Below, piece after piece: positions 1 through 7,430 of a stretch of DNA of 12,127 bases. How positions within the stretch are numbered: the stretch's first letter is position 1; each line of letters begins with the position of its first letter. This DNA comes from Lachnospiraceae bacterium (GTDB lineage: Bacteria > Bacillota_A > Clostridia > Lachnospirales > Lachnospiraceae): the NCBI GenBank assembly GCA_017435025.1, contig JAFSFU010000259.1, positions 1-12,127 of the forward strand, read 5' to 3'. Made by a program: the position numbers and the translations under genes. The notes below the pieces were generated by a model. That model was not told where the DNA came from, ran no database searches, and saw nothing but the letters and a program-made list of their open reading frames with translations.

Positions 1-645
1 CTCATAACCGGTGATCTGACCCATGAGAGTCCGGCCTGTGACTTCGAATATCTGAGACGTCAGTTTGACGAGACTTTACCGGATACACCAATCCTCTGCA
101 CCATCGGAAACCATGATATCCGAAGCGAATTCCGTCTGGGATTCCTGAAGGAATCTGCTCTGGATACACCTTATTATGCCAGCATGATCGTAAAAGAATA
201 CCAGTTTATTTCTCTGGATAGTTCTTATGTCAATGGTCTGGCCGGTTATTTCACCGAGGATGCGATGGATTTTCTGGAAGAAAAACTAAAAAACAACCGT
301 GTTAAAGGCAACTTTATTATGATGCACCATCCGATCATGGACTTTGCCCGTCACCTGAAGATGAACATGAACGACCGCCTTGAAGCGATCTTAAAATCCG
401 GCAAGATTACCGGTATCTTCAACGGACATGTTCATGGCTCCTACACCAGTACTGTATTTGGTGTGCCGCAATTTACGGTCGAATCCTTAAAGACTAGCTT
501 TGACATCCTGCCGGACCGATTGTCCTACAACGACAAAGCCGGCTATGAGATCGTAACCTTTAACGAAAATCATGACTGGCATGTAGAACGATTCCAGTTA
601 AACCCTGCACCCTATACATTTTTTGAAAAAATGTATCAGAAATAA
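1..645 (+). CDS. Calcineurin-like metallophosphoesterase, 5' end outside window
   Basis: The frame is open from base 1, so the true start is upstream. An internal ATG at 184 is not the start, because conserved motifs precede it. Visible motifs in order are GDLTHE (bases 10-27), GNHD (106-117), MMHHP (about 319-333) and GHVHG (424-438). These are the later metal-binding blocks of the calcineurin-like fold, which holds two metal ions and hydrolyses phosphoesters. The first block (DxH) must lie before the window. The GD/GNHD/HHP/GHxH set resembles class III cyclic-nucleotide phosphodiesterases (Icc/CpdA type), but the substrate cannot be read from sequence. No transmembrane segment is seen in the 214 visible residues. 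The VOC gene follows after 19 bases with its own SD, so the two are probably co-transcribed. Confidence 0.9.
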   Translation, partial: LITGDLTHESPACDFEYLRRQFDETLPDTPILCTIGNHDIRSEFRLGFLKESALDTPYYASMIVKEYQFISLDSSYVNGLAGYFTEDAMDFLEEKLKNNRVKGNFIMMHHPIMDFARHLKMNMNDRLEAILKSGKITGIFNGHVHGSYTSTVFGVPQFTVESLKTSFDILPDRLSYNDKAGYEIVTFNENHDWHVERFQLNPAPYTFFEKMYQK

Positions 646-664
646 CAGCAAAGGAGAATACACT

Positions 665-1063
665 ATGAAACACTTTACAGGACTTGCTCATATTGCATTG
701 TATACAAAAGACATGGATGCCTCCGTGAAATTCTATGAAACCCTCGGCGGCATCGTAACGGATCATGCAGATATCCAGAAACCGCTGGGTGTTAACCGCC
801 TGAAAATGGTTCAGATGCCCGGATTCTTCCTGGAGATCATTGAACCACATGACGGCAGTCCGGTGACAGCAGAAGGCGGTTTATTCCCGCATCTTGCCAT
901 CGAAGTGGATAATGTGGATGCTGTGGTTGAAGATTTAAAAGCGGCTGGTATCACATCTTTCCGAACACCGGAACCGAATACCATGCCAATTTTTGGCGGA
1001 ATCCGCAATATCTTCTTCTTCGGACCGGACGGAGAATTGCTGGAACTGGTTCAGCATCTGTAA
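665..1063 (+). CDS. VOC (glyoxalase-fold) family protein
   Basis: A 132-residue protein of usual single-domain VOC length. The start is the ATG at 665, with SD AAGGAG at 651-656 eight bases upstream; a longer frame opening at a TTG (623) overlaps the previous gene and lacks an SD. Two beta-alpha-beta-beta-beta modules are visible. The four positions that bind metal in glyoxalase I appear intact: H9 (LAHIAL), E57 (FFLEII), H76 (FPHLAIE) and E127 (GELLELVQ). The C-terminal FGPDGELLEL motif is typical. The family includes lactoylglutathione lyases, methylmalonyl-CoA epimerases and dioxygenases; the substrate is not identifiable here. It is probably co-transcribed with the phosphoesterase upstream, and a strong terminator follows 13 bases after the stop. 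Confidence 0.88.
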   Translation: MKHFTGLAHIALYTKDMDASVKFYETLGGIVTDHADIQKPLGVNRLKMVQMPGFFLEIIEPHDGSPVTAEGGLFPHLAIEVDNVDAVVEDLKAAGITSFRTPEPNTMPIFGGIRNIFFFGPDGELLELVQHL

Positions 1064-1076
1064 TATTGGTTTACAT

Positions 1077-1109
1077 AAAAAAGAGCAGCCGTCCTGACTG
1101 CTCTTTTTT
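1077..1109. terminator. Bidirectional intrinsic terminator between convergent genes
   Basis: A perfect 12-bp stem pairs 1077-1088 (AAAAAAGAGCAG) with 1098-1109 (CTGCTCTTTTTT) around a 9-base loop. It ends in a T-run on both strands, so it can stop the VOC gene on the plus strand and the DUF47 gene on the minus strand. Confidence 0.93.
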
Positions 1110-1128
1110 ACTTCTTTAAAATGAGATT

Positions 1129-1752
1129 TTAGGTATTCTTCATTACGATCATCTCAATGGAATCGCCCACATGTTCACATGCATCGGCACATGCTTCCAT
1201 GTGATCATAAATCTCTCTCCATGAGATAATATCCAGCACATCATCACAATGTTCACGGATTCGAAGAGTTGCCTCCAGATATAATCCATCACAAACCTCT
1301 TCCATATGGCTCAGATTAATGATCATCTCATGAAGTTTTTGCGGCTTTTTAAAATTCTGAAGCTCACATAACATATCTTTCATCAAATTGCAGCAGCTTA
1401 CAATGCGCTCTGCAAATTCCTTAGCCTCCGGTGTGATCACCTTGATCTGATCCACATAGAATCTCTGAAGCACTTCCTCGATACAATCAGCTACTTCATC
1501 AATATTCTGACTGATCACTGCCAGATCTTCACGGTCCAGAGGTGTCACAAACGCTTTCGCCAGAGCCTTTGTCATCTCATGCTTTTTCGTGTCGGCATCA
1601 TGCTCAAAACGATGCATCTTGTCTAACATATGTTTGATATTCTTATAATCATAATGATTCAGACATTCATCCAGATAGTTGGCAGCCTGACAGCAGCAGT
1701 TTGCTGCGCCAATAAAGTTTTCATAATAGAAACGGTCCGCTTTGCTAGCCAT
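1129..1752 (-). CDS. DUF47 (PhoU-like) protein, partner of PiT phosphate transporter
   Basis: A 207-residue, all-helical, acidic protein of the DUF47/PhoU-like family, at its usual length of about 205-210. It is soluble and has no signal peptide. Several long amphipathic helices are seen, including a stretch near residues 55-95 (TKALAKAFVTPLDREDLAVIS, then DEVADCIEEVLQRF) that is typical of the family. DUF47 proteins are normally encoded beside PiT transporters and are thought to regulate phosphate transport by analogy with PhoU; the mechanism is not settled. Translation starts at the ATG at 1750-1752, with GGAGGA at 1761-1766 eight bases upstream. It is the second gene after the PiT transporter, with a 30-base gap and no separate promoter seen. 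The bidirectional terminator at 1077-1109 lies just downstream. Confidence 0.92.
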   Translation of the reverse strand: MASKADRFYYENFIGAANCCCQAANYLDECLNHYDYKNIKHMLDKMHRFEHDADTKKHEMTKALAKAFVTPLDREDLAVISQNIDEVADCIEEVLQRFYVDQIKVITPEAKEFAERIVSCCNLMKDMLCELQNFKKPQKLHEMIINLSHMEEVCDGLYLEATLRIREHCDDVLDIISWREIYDHMEACADACEHVGDSIEMIVMKNT

Positions 1753-1782
1753 ATAAGTTTTCCTCCATTTATTAAACGCAAT

Positions 1783-2835
1783 TTAGAAAATACTGATAAA
1801 GATCTTTGTCATGATAAATCCGATCAGTCCGCAGCCAGGGAATGTGAGAAGCCATGTCATACCCATCTCTTTCACTACGCCGAAATTAATCGCGGAAAGT
1901 CTTCTCTCTGCACCAACACCCATGATCGCAGTGGTCTTCGCATGGGTCGTGGACACCGGAATACCGAATGTAGAACTAAAGAAAAGGGCAATGGATGCCG
2001 CGATATCTGCAGAGAATCCCTGGTATTTTTCCAGTTTTACCATATCCATACCGACGGATTTGATGATTTTTTTACCGCCGATGGATGTTCCGAGACCCAT
2101 AATGATGGAACAGAGTGCCATTAACCAGACTGGCATCTGTACCGCCTGACCGGTACTCTGACCGTTTACCAGGAACAAACTCAGCAGGATAACACCCATA
2201 AATTTCTGTCCGTCCTGCGCACCATGCATAAACGCCATGGAAGCTGCACCGACAATCTGTGCCGCACGGAAAAACTTTTCCGTATAACGTCTCTCTATAT
2301 TTCGGAATAACATGACAACAACTTTACATACCAGCCATCCGAGTCCGAATCCCATAAATACCGAGATAACCATACCATATATAACTTTTACCCACTCTGC
2401 TCCGTTTACGCCTTCCAGACCTCCGTGCAGTGCGATCGCACCGCCGGTAAGACCCGCAATCAACGCATGGCTCTCACTGGTTGGAATACCAAAAAACCAG
2501 GCCGCTGTTGCCCATACAACGATTGCAAACAGAGCTGCACTGAGCGCTACGATCGCTTCGTGAGAATTGGTACCGAAATCTACCATTTTTGTGATAGTCT
2601 GTGCTACCGTCGCATTCATCATACTCATTAGGAATACACCCAAAAAGTTAAAAACCGCCGCCATCCAGATCGCATTTCTTGCCGACATACATCTTGTCAC
2701 CACACACGTGGCGATTGCATTCGGTGCATCGGTCCATCCGTTAACGAGGATAACGCCCAAAGTTAAAATAACTGCCATCATCAGCAGTGGGTTTTCCATC
2801 ATCTGTCCCCAGAAATGAGAAAACGATAAATCCAT
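1783..2835 (-). CDS. pit: PiT-family inorganic phosphate transporter
   Basis: A 350-residue, highly hydrophobic membrane protein with roughly ten membrane segments and an internal duplication, as expected for PiT carriers that take up metal-phosphate with protons (or sodium). The first signature is GWTDAPNAIAT (33-43), and its repeat is HGAQDGQKFMG (204-214). The paired PTSESHAL (118-125) and PVSTTHA (293-299) motifs are also present. The second signature has Gln where many PiT proteins have Asn (HGxND). The start is the ATG at 2833-2835, with GGAGG at 2843-2847 seven bases away. A longer frame opening at 2904 has no SD and would run through the leader hairpin. DUF47 follows in the same operon. 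Expression may be controlled by the hairpin at 2842-2894. Which cation couples transport cannot be told. Confidence 0.93.
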   Translation of the reverse strand: MDLSFSHFWGQMMENPLLMMAVILTLGVILVNGWTDAPNAIATCVVTRCMSARNAIWMAAVFNFLGVFLMSMMNATVAQTITKMVDFGTNSHEAIVALSAALFAIVVWATAAWFFGIPTSESHALIAGLTGGAIALHGGLEGVNGAEWVKVIYGMVISVFMGFGLGWLVCKVVVMLFRNIERRYTEKFFRAAQIVGAASMAFMHGAQDGQKFMGVILLSLFLVNGQSTGQAVQMPVWLMALCSIIMGLGTSIGGKKIIKSVGMDMVKLEKYQGFSADIAASIALFFSSTFGIPVSTTHAKTTAIMGVGAERRLSAINFGVVKEMGMTWLLTFPGCGLIGFIMTKIFISIF

Positions 2836-2841
2836 AAAAAA

Positions 2842-2894
2842 ACCTCCATAAATATTTCCGGATACTTTCGTATCTGAAACCAATTTATGGAGGT
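2842..2894 (-). promoter_or_regulatory. pit 5' leader hairpin that pairs the Shine-Dalgarno
   Basis: On the minus strand, ACCTCCATAAAT (2894-2883) is the exact reverse complement of ATTTATGGAGGT (2853-2842), whose GGAGG is the pit SD. Inside the loop, four more pairs (2855-2858 with 2876-2879) and a GATAC-GAAA-GTATC hairpin (2861-2874) stack, so nearly the whole 53 bases form one rod. Seven T (2836-2842, the first shared with the arm) follow, directly before the ATG. The structure could mask the SD, act as a terminator, or both. No known riboswitch class was recognised. Confidence 0.7.
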
Positions 2895-2899
2895 ATTGT

Positions 2900-2928
2900 A
2901 TCATAATATTCAGTTAAGACAGGGTAAA
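2900..2928 (-). promoter_or_regulatory. Candidate sigma-A promoter for pit-DUF47
   Basis: On the minus strand, TTTACC (2928-2923) and TATGAT (2905-2900) are 17 bases apart. The predicted start, near 2893, is almost exactly the first base of the leader hairpin. The -35 box is weak. An alternative -10, TACAAT (2900-2895), has no matching -35 and would start inside the hairpin. Confidence 0.45.
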
Positions 2929-2956
2929 GAAATTGACCAAATTTGACTTGCTGATG

Positions 2957-3985
2957 TTAGTTCCTGTCATTTCCCCTGCTCCAGATCATATCCGGATTCG
3001 CTCTATAATATTCATCCTTATCTTCATACATCTTCTTATCAGCAATTTTCATCAATTCTGTAATTTTCCCGTTACATGCAGGCGCCCAGGCACATCCAAT
3101 TGCAAGATGGACGTTGTATTTGTGCATGTCCTCTTTCAATTTTGCAACTCTTTGAACCATGTCCTCTTCCGTCACACCGCTCTTCATAGCCAAAAATTCA
3201 TCGCCGCCGATACGGAAAATTGCTTCTTTCGGAAAATGATCCATCAAGCACCGATAAGATCGGATCAGAAGATCATCACCTTCCAGATGTCCCTGCAAGT
3301 CATTGATTCTCTTTAAGCCCGTAACATCACAATACACAATTCCAATGCTCGCATCATGGTCAACCGTTACAATGAATTCATTCATACTGTGACGGTTTCT
3401 AGCTCCTGTGAGCTGGTCATAATAGCTGAGTTGTTCCAGTTTACGTACCAGATTCCGACGCCGCATGATCGATACAATAAATTGTCCCAGAATCATGAAC
3501 ATACCGGAAATATGATTCATAAACTCCTGAGGTGGATTATCCACACCGTAAAATCCGATAATTTCCCCATTGGAAACCAGCGGACTCACTACAACCGACT
3601 GGATATCCTGAGGTTTCAAATATTTATATGCCTTCGGATTCGTTTCTTTGGTTGCCTCAATATCTTTGATAATAACATTCTCACCTTTTTCAAAAGAATC
3701 ATACCAAATTTTCAAAGCCTCTTCTTCTACTTCCTGCAGATTACCAATCTGCGGAATGACTCCATCACGACACCATTCATATGTATTGCAGAAACTATGA
3801 TCCTGCTGTTCTTCAAAAATAAAAACCCGCTCACTGTGAAGGGCATTTCCCAAATATTCCAAAAGCACATCCATAGACTGGTCCGGTGTCGGTTCTGCCA
3901 ATGCCAGTCTCAATGCTTCATTGATCATTTTTTCGTTGTTTGTATAATCCTGAATGGTTCTTTGATATTCCCATACTTTATTCAT
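2957..3985 (-). CDS. GAF-GGDEF protein, probable diguanylate cyclase
   Basis: A 342-residue soluble protein with no membrane segment. Residues about 20-175 look like a GAF-type sensor, with SVVVSPLVSNGEIIGFYGVDNP near 130-151. A short helical linker (172-186) leads to a GGDEF domain starting at DQLTGARNR (190-198). Catalytic features are CDVTGLKRIND (219-229), GHLEGD (232-237), RIGGDEF (258-264) and ADKKMYEDK (near 315-323). The active-site half is intact, so synthesis of cyclic di-GMP from two GTP is plausible. The RxxD inhibitory site normally just before GGDEF is absent (FPKE at 251-254). The ligand of the GAF part is unknown. The start ATG (3983-3985) has AAGGAG at 3997-4002, eleven bases away. 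It is monocistronic from its own promoter at 4050-4078; no clear terminator is seen before the pit promoter. Confidence 0.9.
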   Translation of the reverse strand: MNKVWEYQRTIQDYTNNEKMINEALRLALAEPTPDQSMDVLLEYLGNALHSERVFIFEEQQDHSFCNTYEWCRDGVIPQIGNLQEVEEEALKIWYDSFEKGENVIIKDIEATKETNPKAYKYLKPQDIQSVVVSPLVSNGEIIGFYGVDNPPQEFMNHISGMFMILGQFIVSIMRRRNLVRKLEQLSYYDQLTGARNRHSMNEFIVTVDHDASIGIVYCDVTGLKRINDLQGHLEGDDLLIRSYRCLMDHFPKEAIFRIGGDEFLAMKSGVTEEDMVQRVAKLKEDMHKYNVHLAIGCAWAPACNGKITELMKIADKKMYEDKDEYYRANPDMIWSRGNDRN

Positions 3986-4049
3986 AGGTCTCTGTTCTCC
4001 TTGGGATTTTTATGACTCAGAGCCATTGGTATTTTTACGTACCATTTTT

Positions 4050-4078
4050 ATTATACGTGATTTTCCCGGATATGACAA
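4050..4078 (-). promoter_or_regulatory. Sigma-A promoter for the GAF-GGDEF gene
   Basis: On the minus strand, TTGTCA (4078-4073) is followed 17 bases later by the perfect -10 TATAAT (4055-4050). The expected start is near 4043, giving a leader of about 57 bases with only a weak 5-bp hairpin (TGGTA/TACCA). Confidence 0.78.
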
Positions 4079-4090
4079 TTGATAAAATCC

Positions 4091-4130
4091 AATAAAAAAC
4101 AAGGAATACCTGATCGACAGATATTCCTTG
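4091..4130 (-). terminator. Intrinsic terminator of the antiporter gene
   Basis: A 9-bp perfect stem, CAAGGAATA (minus 4130-4122) with TATTCCTTG (4108-4100), encloses a 13-base loop that contains a further CTG/CAG pairing. It is followed on the minus strand by TTTTTTATT (4099-4091), and lies 15 bases after the antiporter stop. Confidence 0.9.
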
Positions 4131-4145
4131 CTGTTCTATTCATAT

Positions 4146-5477
4146 TTATTTTGAACCTTTTTTCAGCATGTTGTAATGGGCACGCTTGCCATGAGTTTCT
4201 GCATCTTTCAGCTTTTTCTCACGACGGTTCTTAACTTCATCGGACATCGGTTTGATTTCACCGGCTGCCTTCAGAGCTTCTCTTGTAAGGATCGGTCCGA
4301 ATAATTCGTATACCAATACAGCAAACAATGTAATATTGCGGATCAGACGTCCCTCTTCACCTAACTGCATGGCAGTTGCACACATTCCCAGTGCCACACC
4401 GGCCTGCGGGAATAAAGTAATACCGAGATATTTACAGATTTCCGGTGCACATTTGGTCGCCCTTGCACTAAAGAAGGAACCAAGATACTTACCGACACAA
4501 CGGAACAGAATGTAAACAGTACCGATAATAATGATCGCTACATCTGCAAATACACCTAACTCCAGCTCTGCACCGCTGATAACAAAGAACAAAGCAAACA
4601 GCGGAGAAGTCCACTTATCGGCTGCTGCCATCAAGTCGTGAGACAGCGGACAAATATTGCAGAATACGGTTCCCAGCATCATGCATACCAGAAGAGAGGA
4701 AAATGCAATGTGGAATGGTCCTACATGGAAATCAAGGGCAGACAGGGATGTTGTAAGCAATACAATCGCAATTGTCAGATTCAGACGGTTTGTGTTGGAG
4801 TTAAAAAGTTTCTCCAGCTGAGTCAGAATCCATCCCATCACTGCACCAAGCAGCAGAGAGCAGATGATTTCGATAATCGGATTGATGAAAATAGATACAA
4901 AATCTACCACTCCGCTTACTAAAGTCTTTGCAATACCAAAACATACTGCAAATACGATCAAACCAACCGCATCATCCAATGCAACGATTGGAAGAAGCAG
5001 GCTTGTCAGCGGTCCATGTGCCTTATACTGACGTACAACCATAAGTGTTGCAGCCGGAGCTGTCGCTGTCGCAATTGCACCCAGTGTCAGTAACTGCGGA
5101 ACAGAAAGTTTATCCGGCATCATCAGATGCAATGCGTACAATGCAAGATCCACGCATAAAGTTGCAGCCAACGCCTGGAAAATACCGATCACCAGTGCCT
5201 GTTTTCCGGTATGTTTCAGTTCTTCTAAACGGAACTCGTTACCAATGGAAAACGCGATGAATCCCAATGCAACTTCTGCAATGATCGCAAGACTTCCTAC
5301 GGCCTCCATGGATGTAAATCCGAGACCATCAATGTTAAGAGCGCCCAGGCAATACGGTCCGATCAGTACACCAGCGATCAAGTAAGCCGTTACAGACGGT
5401 AACTTCAGCGGCTTGAAAACTCGTGTCATAACCAATCCGGCCAAAAGGGCAATTGATACAGGTAATAAAGTATTCAT
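4146..5477 (-). CDS. CPA2-type cation:proton antiporter (Na+/H+ exchanger family)
   Basis: A 443-residue integral membrane protein with about 12-13 hydrophobic segments covering residues 1-405, then a charged cytoplasmic tail (about 406-443, many Lys/Arg). The N-terminus (LPSVTAYLIAGVLIGP, 26-41) is characteristic of the Na+/H+ exchanger domain. ATATAPAATLMV (135-146) and LDDAVGLIV (167-175) match the two half-helices of the crossover site. The adjacent D168-D169 pair is the form found in electrogenic CPA2 exchangers. Unlike KefB/KefC it has no C-terminal nucleotide-binding (RCK) domain, so ligand gating of that kind is not expected. The transported ion (Na+, K+ or Li+) is not determined. The start ATG (5475-5477) is preceded by an AAGGGG SD (5487-5492) at nine bases. 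It has its own promoter and terminator and stands alone. Confidence 0.9.
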   Translation of the reverse strand: MNTLLPVSIALLAGLVMTRVFKPLKLPSVTAYLIAGVLIGPYCLGALNIDGLGFTSMEAVGSLAIIAEVALGFIAFSIGNEFRLEELKHTGKQALVIGIFQALAATLCVDLALYALHLMMPDKLSVPQLLTLGAIATATAPAATLMVVRQYKAHGPLTSLLLPIVALDDAVGLIVFAVCFGIAKTLVSGVVDFVSIFINPIIEIICSLLLGAVMGWILTQLEKLFNSNTNRLNLTIAIVLLTTSLSALDFHVGPFHIAFSSLLVCMMLGTVFCNICPLSHDLMAAADKWTSPLFALFFVISGAELELGVFADVAIIIIGTVYILFRCVGKYLGSFFSARATKCAPEICKYLGITLFPQAGVALGMCATAMQLGEEGRLIRNITLFAVLVYELFGPILTREALKAAGEIKPMSDEVKNRREKKLKDAETHGKRAHYNMLKKGSK

Positions 5478-5515
5478 AATGTTTACCCCTTTTTTAATAT
5501 TCTCAAACAGCGCTC

Positions 5516-5544
5516 AGTATACGCCTCTTTTGTTAGAAAATCAA
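5516..5544 (-). promoter_or_regulatory. Sigma-A promoter for the antiporter gene
   Basis: On the minus strand, TTGATT (5544-5539) and TATACT (5521-5516) are 17 bases apart. Transcription should begin near 5509, about 30 bases before the start codon. Confidence 0.72.
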
Positions 5545-5607
5545 CCGACAAGATTACTAGTTTTAATCTTTATTTTTAGTAATTTTTCTTATATTTTTAC
5601 CAGTTAC

Positions 5608-7416
5608 TTATTTTCTTACTGCAACAGTTTTTCCACGAAATGCAATGCCTATTTTAACAATATTATCAACACCGAAATCCGATAACTCCGTGTCATATTT
5701 CTTATCCTCTATCTGTTTCAATGCCTCATTTGCAAGTACATCAAGATCCGCTTTTTCATCTTTCGTATATTTAAATTCATAGATAAAAGCAGGAATCGCT
5801 TTCACTCTGGGAATCAGCATGATATCAAATCTTCCAAGACCAGATTCTCGATTGGAGCGCACCTGATATCGATTACTGAGTACTGCACATAACCCCAACA
5901 TCATTCCATGATAGAATCCTTCATTTACAGTATCAAAAGAAGAAATACTTTCTATCATAAATTGATCCAGCTGTTTCTGTAACTTCTCAGTATCTCCAGA
6001 AAAAATTGCCTGAGAGATAGAGATTGCAGCGACATTTTGATTTGTCTTATTTAGCACTTCTTTTTCATATACATAAGAAATCTCTTTATTTGGAATTCCT
6101 ACTTCACACATGAAATTACCATCATGCTGTGGATAAATTTTTGACACTTTCAAATATCCGGCTACAAGCAGGAAACTGTAAATACTGTATGGATTATTCT
6201 GAACTTCTGGATAAATAACACTTGTATCAATAAATGTAGTAATATTTTGTCCAGATAACAATTTATGCAACTCCTCAGTAATTTCCGGTGTTGCACAGGC
6301 AATCACTTCTCCGATGATATCATTGCTTCCGGTAGATTGCCAAAATGCTTTTGGAAAACAGTCATTCTCAATATAATTGATCACAGACCATGGATTGAAT
6401 ATCTCTGTATTTCCAAATAAATATCCATCATACCATTCGCAGACTTCTTCATATTTATCATTAACGTTATAGTATTTGAGTATTTCTCGTACTTCTTCTT
6501 TTGTAAAACCAAAGTACTGACTATACTTTGAATCTAATATAGAATAAATCGCAATATTATTAAGACCGCTAAAAATACTTTCTTTTGCAACTCGCAGGAT
6601 TCCTGTCATGAATCCAAAGGCAAGTGCCGGATTATCCTTCAAACCGCCAGAAAACAAATTTCTCATAAAATTTACAACTTCATGATAAAATCCACATACA
6701 TGCCCTTGCTGGATTGGAGTATCATATTCGTCTATAATAATGATAACTTTTTCATCATTGTGTTTCGCAAGAAGACGGGAAAGTAAATCCAGTGACATCT
6801 GATACTCTATATTTCCTGCATCACCTTTTGCAATCTTTATAAATTTTTCTTTTTCATAAACACTTAATATATTACTGGTTTCTAATTCCATATGACGCTG
6901 ATATTCTCGCGTGATTAGTTCTTTTATCTGCTCAAACGTATCTTCCCACGAAGAGCATTTTACATCTTTAAAGGACAGGAATATCACAGGGTATTTTCCC
7001 TGATAAGAAGTGTAGGACTCGCCACACTGCCAGATCATTTTATCTTTAAAATATTTCGATGTATCTTCGTGTGTCTTTTCGAAAAACACACGGAACATAT
7101 CCATATTTAAAGTTTTTCCAAAACGTCTCGGCCTGGTAAACAGAGAAACCTTCGGTCTATGGTTCAGAAAATCACGAATTAGGAGAGTTTTATCAACATA
7201 GTAATACTCTTCTACTGCCATTTTGAAATCAGAAATTCCAATAGGAAGAGGTTTTCTCTTCTTCTCACCATCATCTTTTTTTTCACCTGTTGGAATCATC
7301 CATGAGCGACCTTTTTTTACCGCCCCGGGAATCTCTCCATTTTTACACATCTGCTGAATTCTGCGGACAGAAACACCCATCTGCAATGCAGCATCAGTCA
7401 CATTCAAGTATTCCAT
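5608..7416 (-). CDS. HTH + AAA-ATPase-like + PD-(D/E)XK nuclease-like fusion protein
   Basis: A 602-residue protein in three parts. Residues 1-42 form an excisionase/MerR-like helix-turn-helix (NVTDAALQMGVSVRRIQQMC, then KKGRSWMIP). Residues 43-56 are a Lys-rich linker. From PLPIGISDF (57-64) it matches the usual beginning of AAA-ATPase-like proteins, with YVDKT (73-77), the P-loop RPRRFGKT (95-102) and the Walker B region IIIIDEYD (225-232). The C-terminal part matches the PDDEXK_9 (DUF1703) nuclease fold, with GRFD (D531), YEFK (E547, K549) and ALKQI (565-569). All key residues look intact. The family is common and multi-copy in gut Clostridia and Bacteroidetes, and its function is not established; defence or mobile-DNA roles are only conjecture. 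The start ATG has GGAGG at 7424-7428. A 60-base sample (6421-6480) is 30% GC against 47% in the antiporter (4381-4440), which hints at transfer. Confidence 0.88.
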   Translation of the reverse strand: MEYLNVTDAALQMGVSVRRIQQMCKNGEIPGAVKKGRSWMIPTGEKKDDGEKKRKPLPIGISDFKMAVEEYYYVDKTLLIRDFLNHRPKVSLFTRPRRFGKTLNMDMFRVFFEKTHEDTSKYFKDKMIWQCGESYTSYQGKYPVIFLSFKDVKCSSWEDTFEQIKELITREYQRHMELETSNILSVYEKEKFIKIAKGDAGNIEYQMSLDLLSRLLAKHNDEKVIIIIDEYDTPIQQGHVCGFYHEVVNFMRNLFSGGLKDNPALAFGFMTGILRVAKESIFSGLNNIAIYSILDSKYSQYFGFTKEEVREILKYYNVNDKYEEVCEWYDGYLFGNTEIFNPWSVINYIENDCFPKAFWQSTGSNDIIGEVIACATPEITEELHKLLSGQNITTFIDTSVIYPEVQNNPYSIYSFLLVAGYLKVSKIYPQHDGNFMCEVGIPNKEISYVYEKEVLNKTNQNVAAISISQAIFSGDTEKLQKQLDQFMIESISSFDTVNEGFYHGMMLGLCAVLSNRYQVRSNRESGLGRFDIMLIPRVKAIPAFIYEFKYTKDEKADLDVLANEALKQIEDKKYDTELSDFGVDNIVKIGIAFRGKTVAVRK

Positions 7417-7430
7417 GCCGACACCTCCTC

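Noticed and set aside
1630..2124. Plus-strand open frames across the pit-DUF47 operon (for example 1630-2124 and 1811-2149)
   Set aside because: They lie fully inside strongly supported minus-strand genes, have no SD and encode no recognisable protein.
2833..2904. Longer pit start at 2904 adding 23 residues
   Set aside because: It has no SD, the added residues are not like PiT N-termini, and the segment forms the leader hairpin; the ATG at 2835 has a perfect GGAGG.
3356..4015. 219-codon plus-strand open frame opposite the GGDEF gene
   Set aside because: It is antisense to a well-supported gene, has odd composition (rich in Ile, Phe, His, Asn), has no SD and crosses the GGDEF start region; it is an antisense shadow.
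5553..5583. AT-rich inverted repeat ATTACTA/TAGTAAT as terminator of the HTH-ATPase-nuclease gene
   Set aside because: The stem is only 7 A/T-rich pairs with a 17-base loop, and the T-run follows on the plus strand, the wrong direction for this gene.
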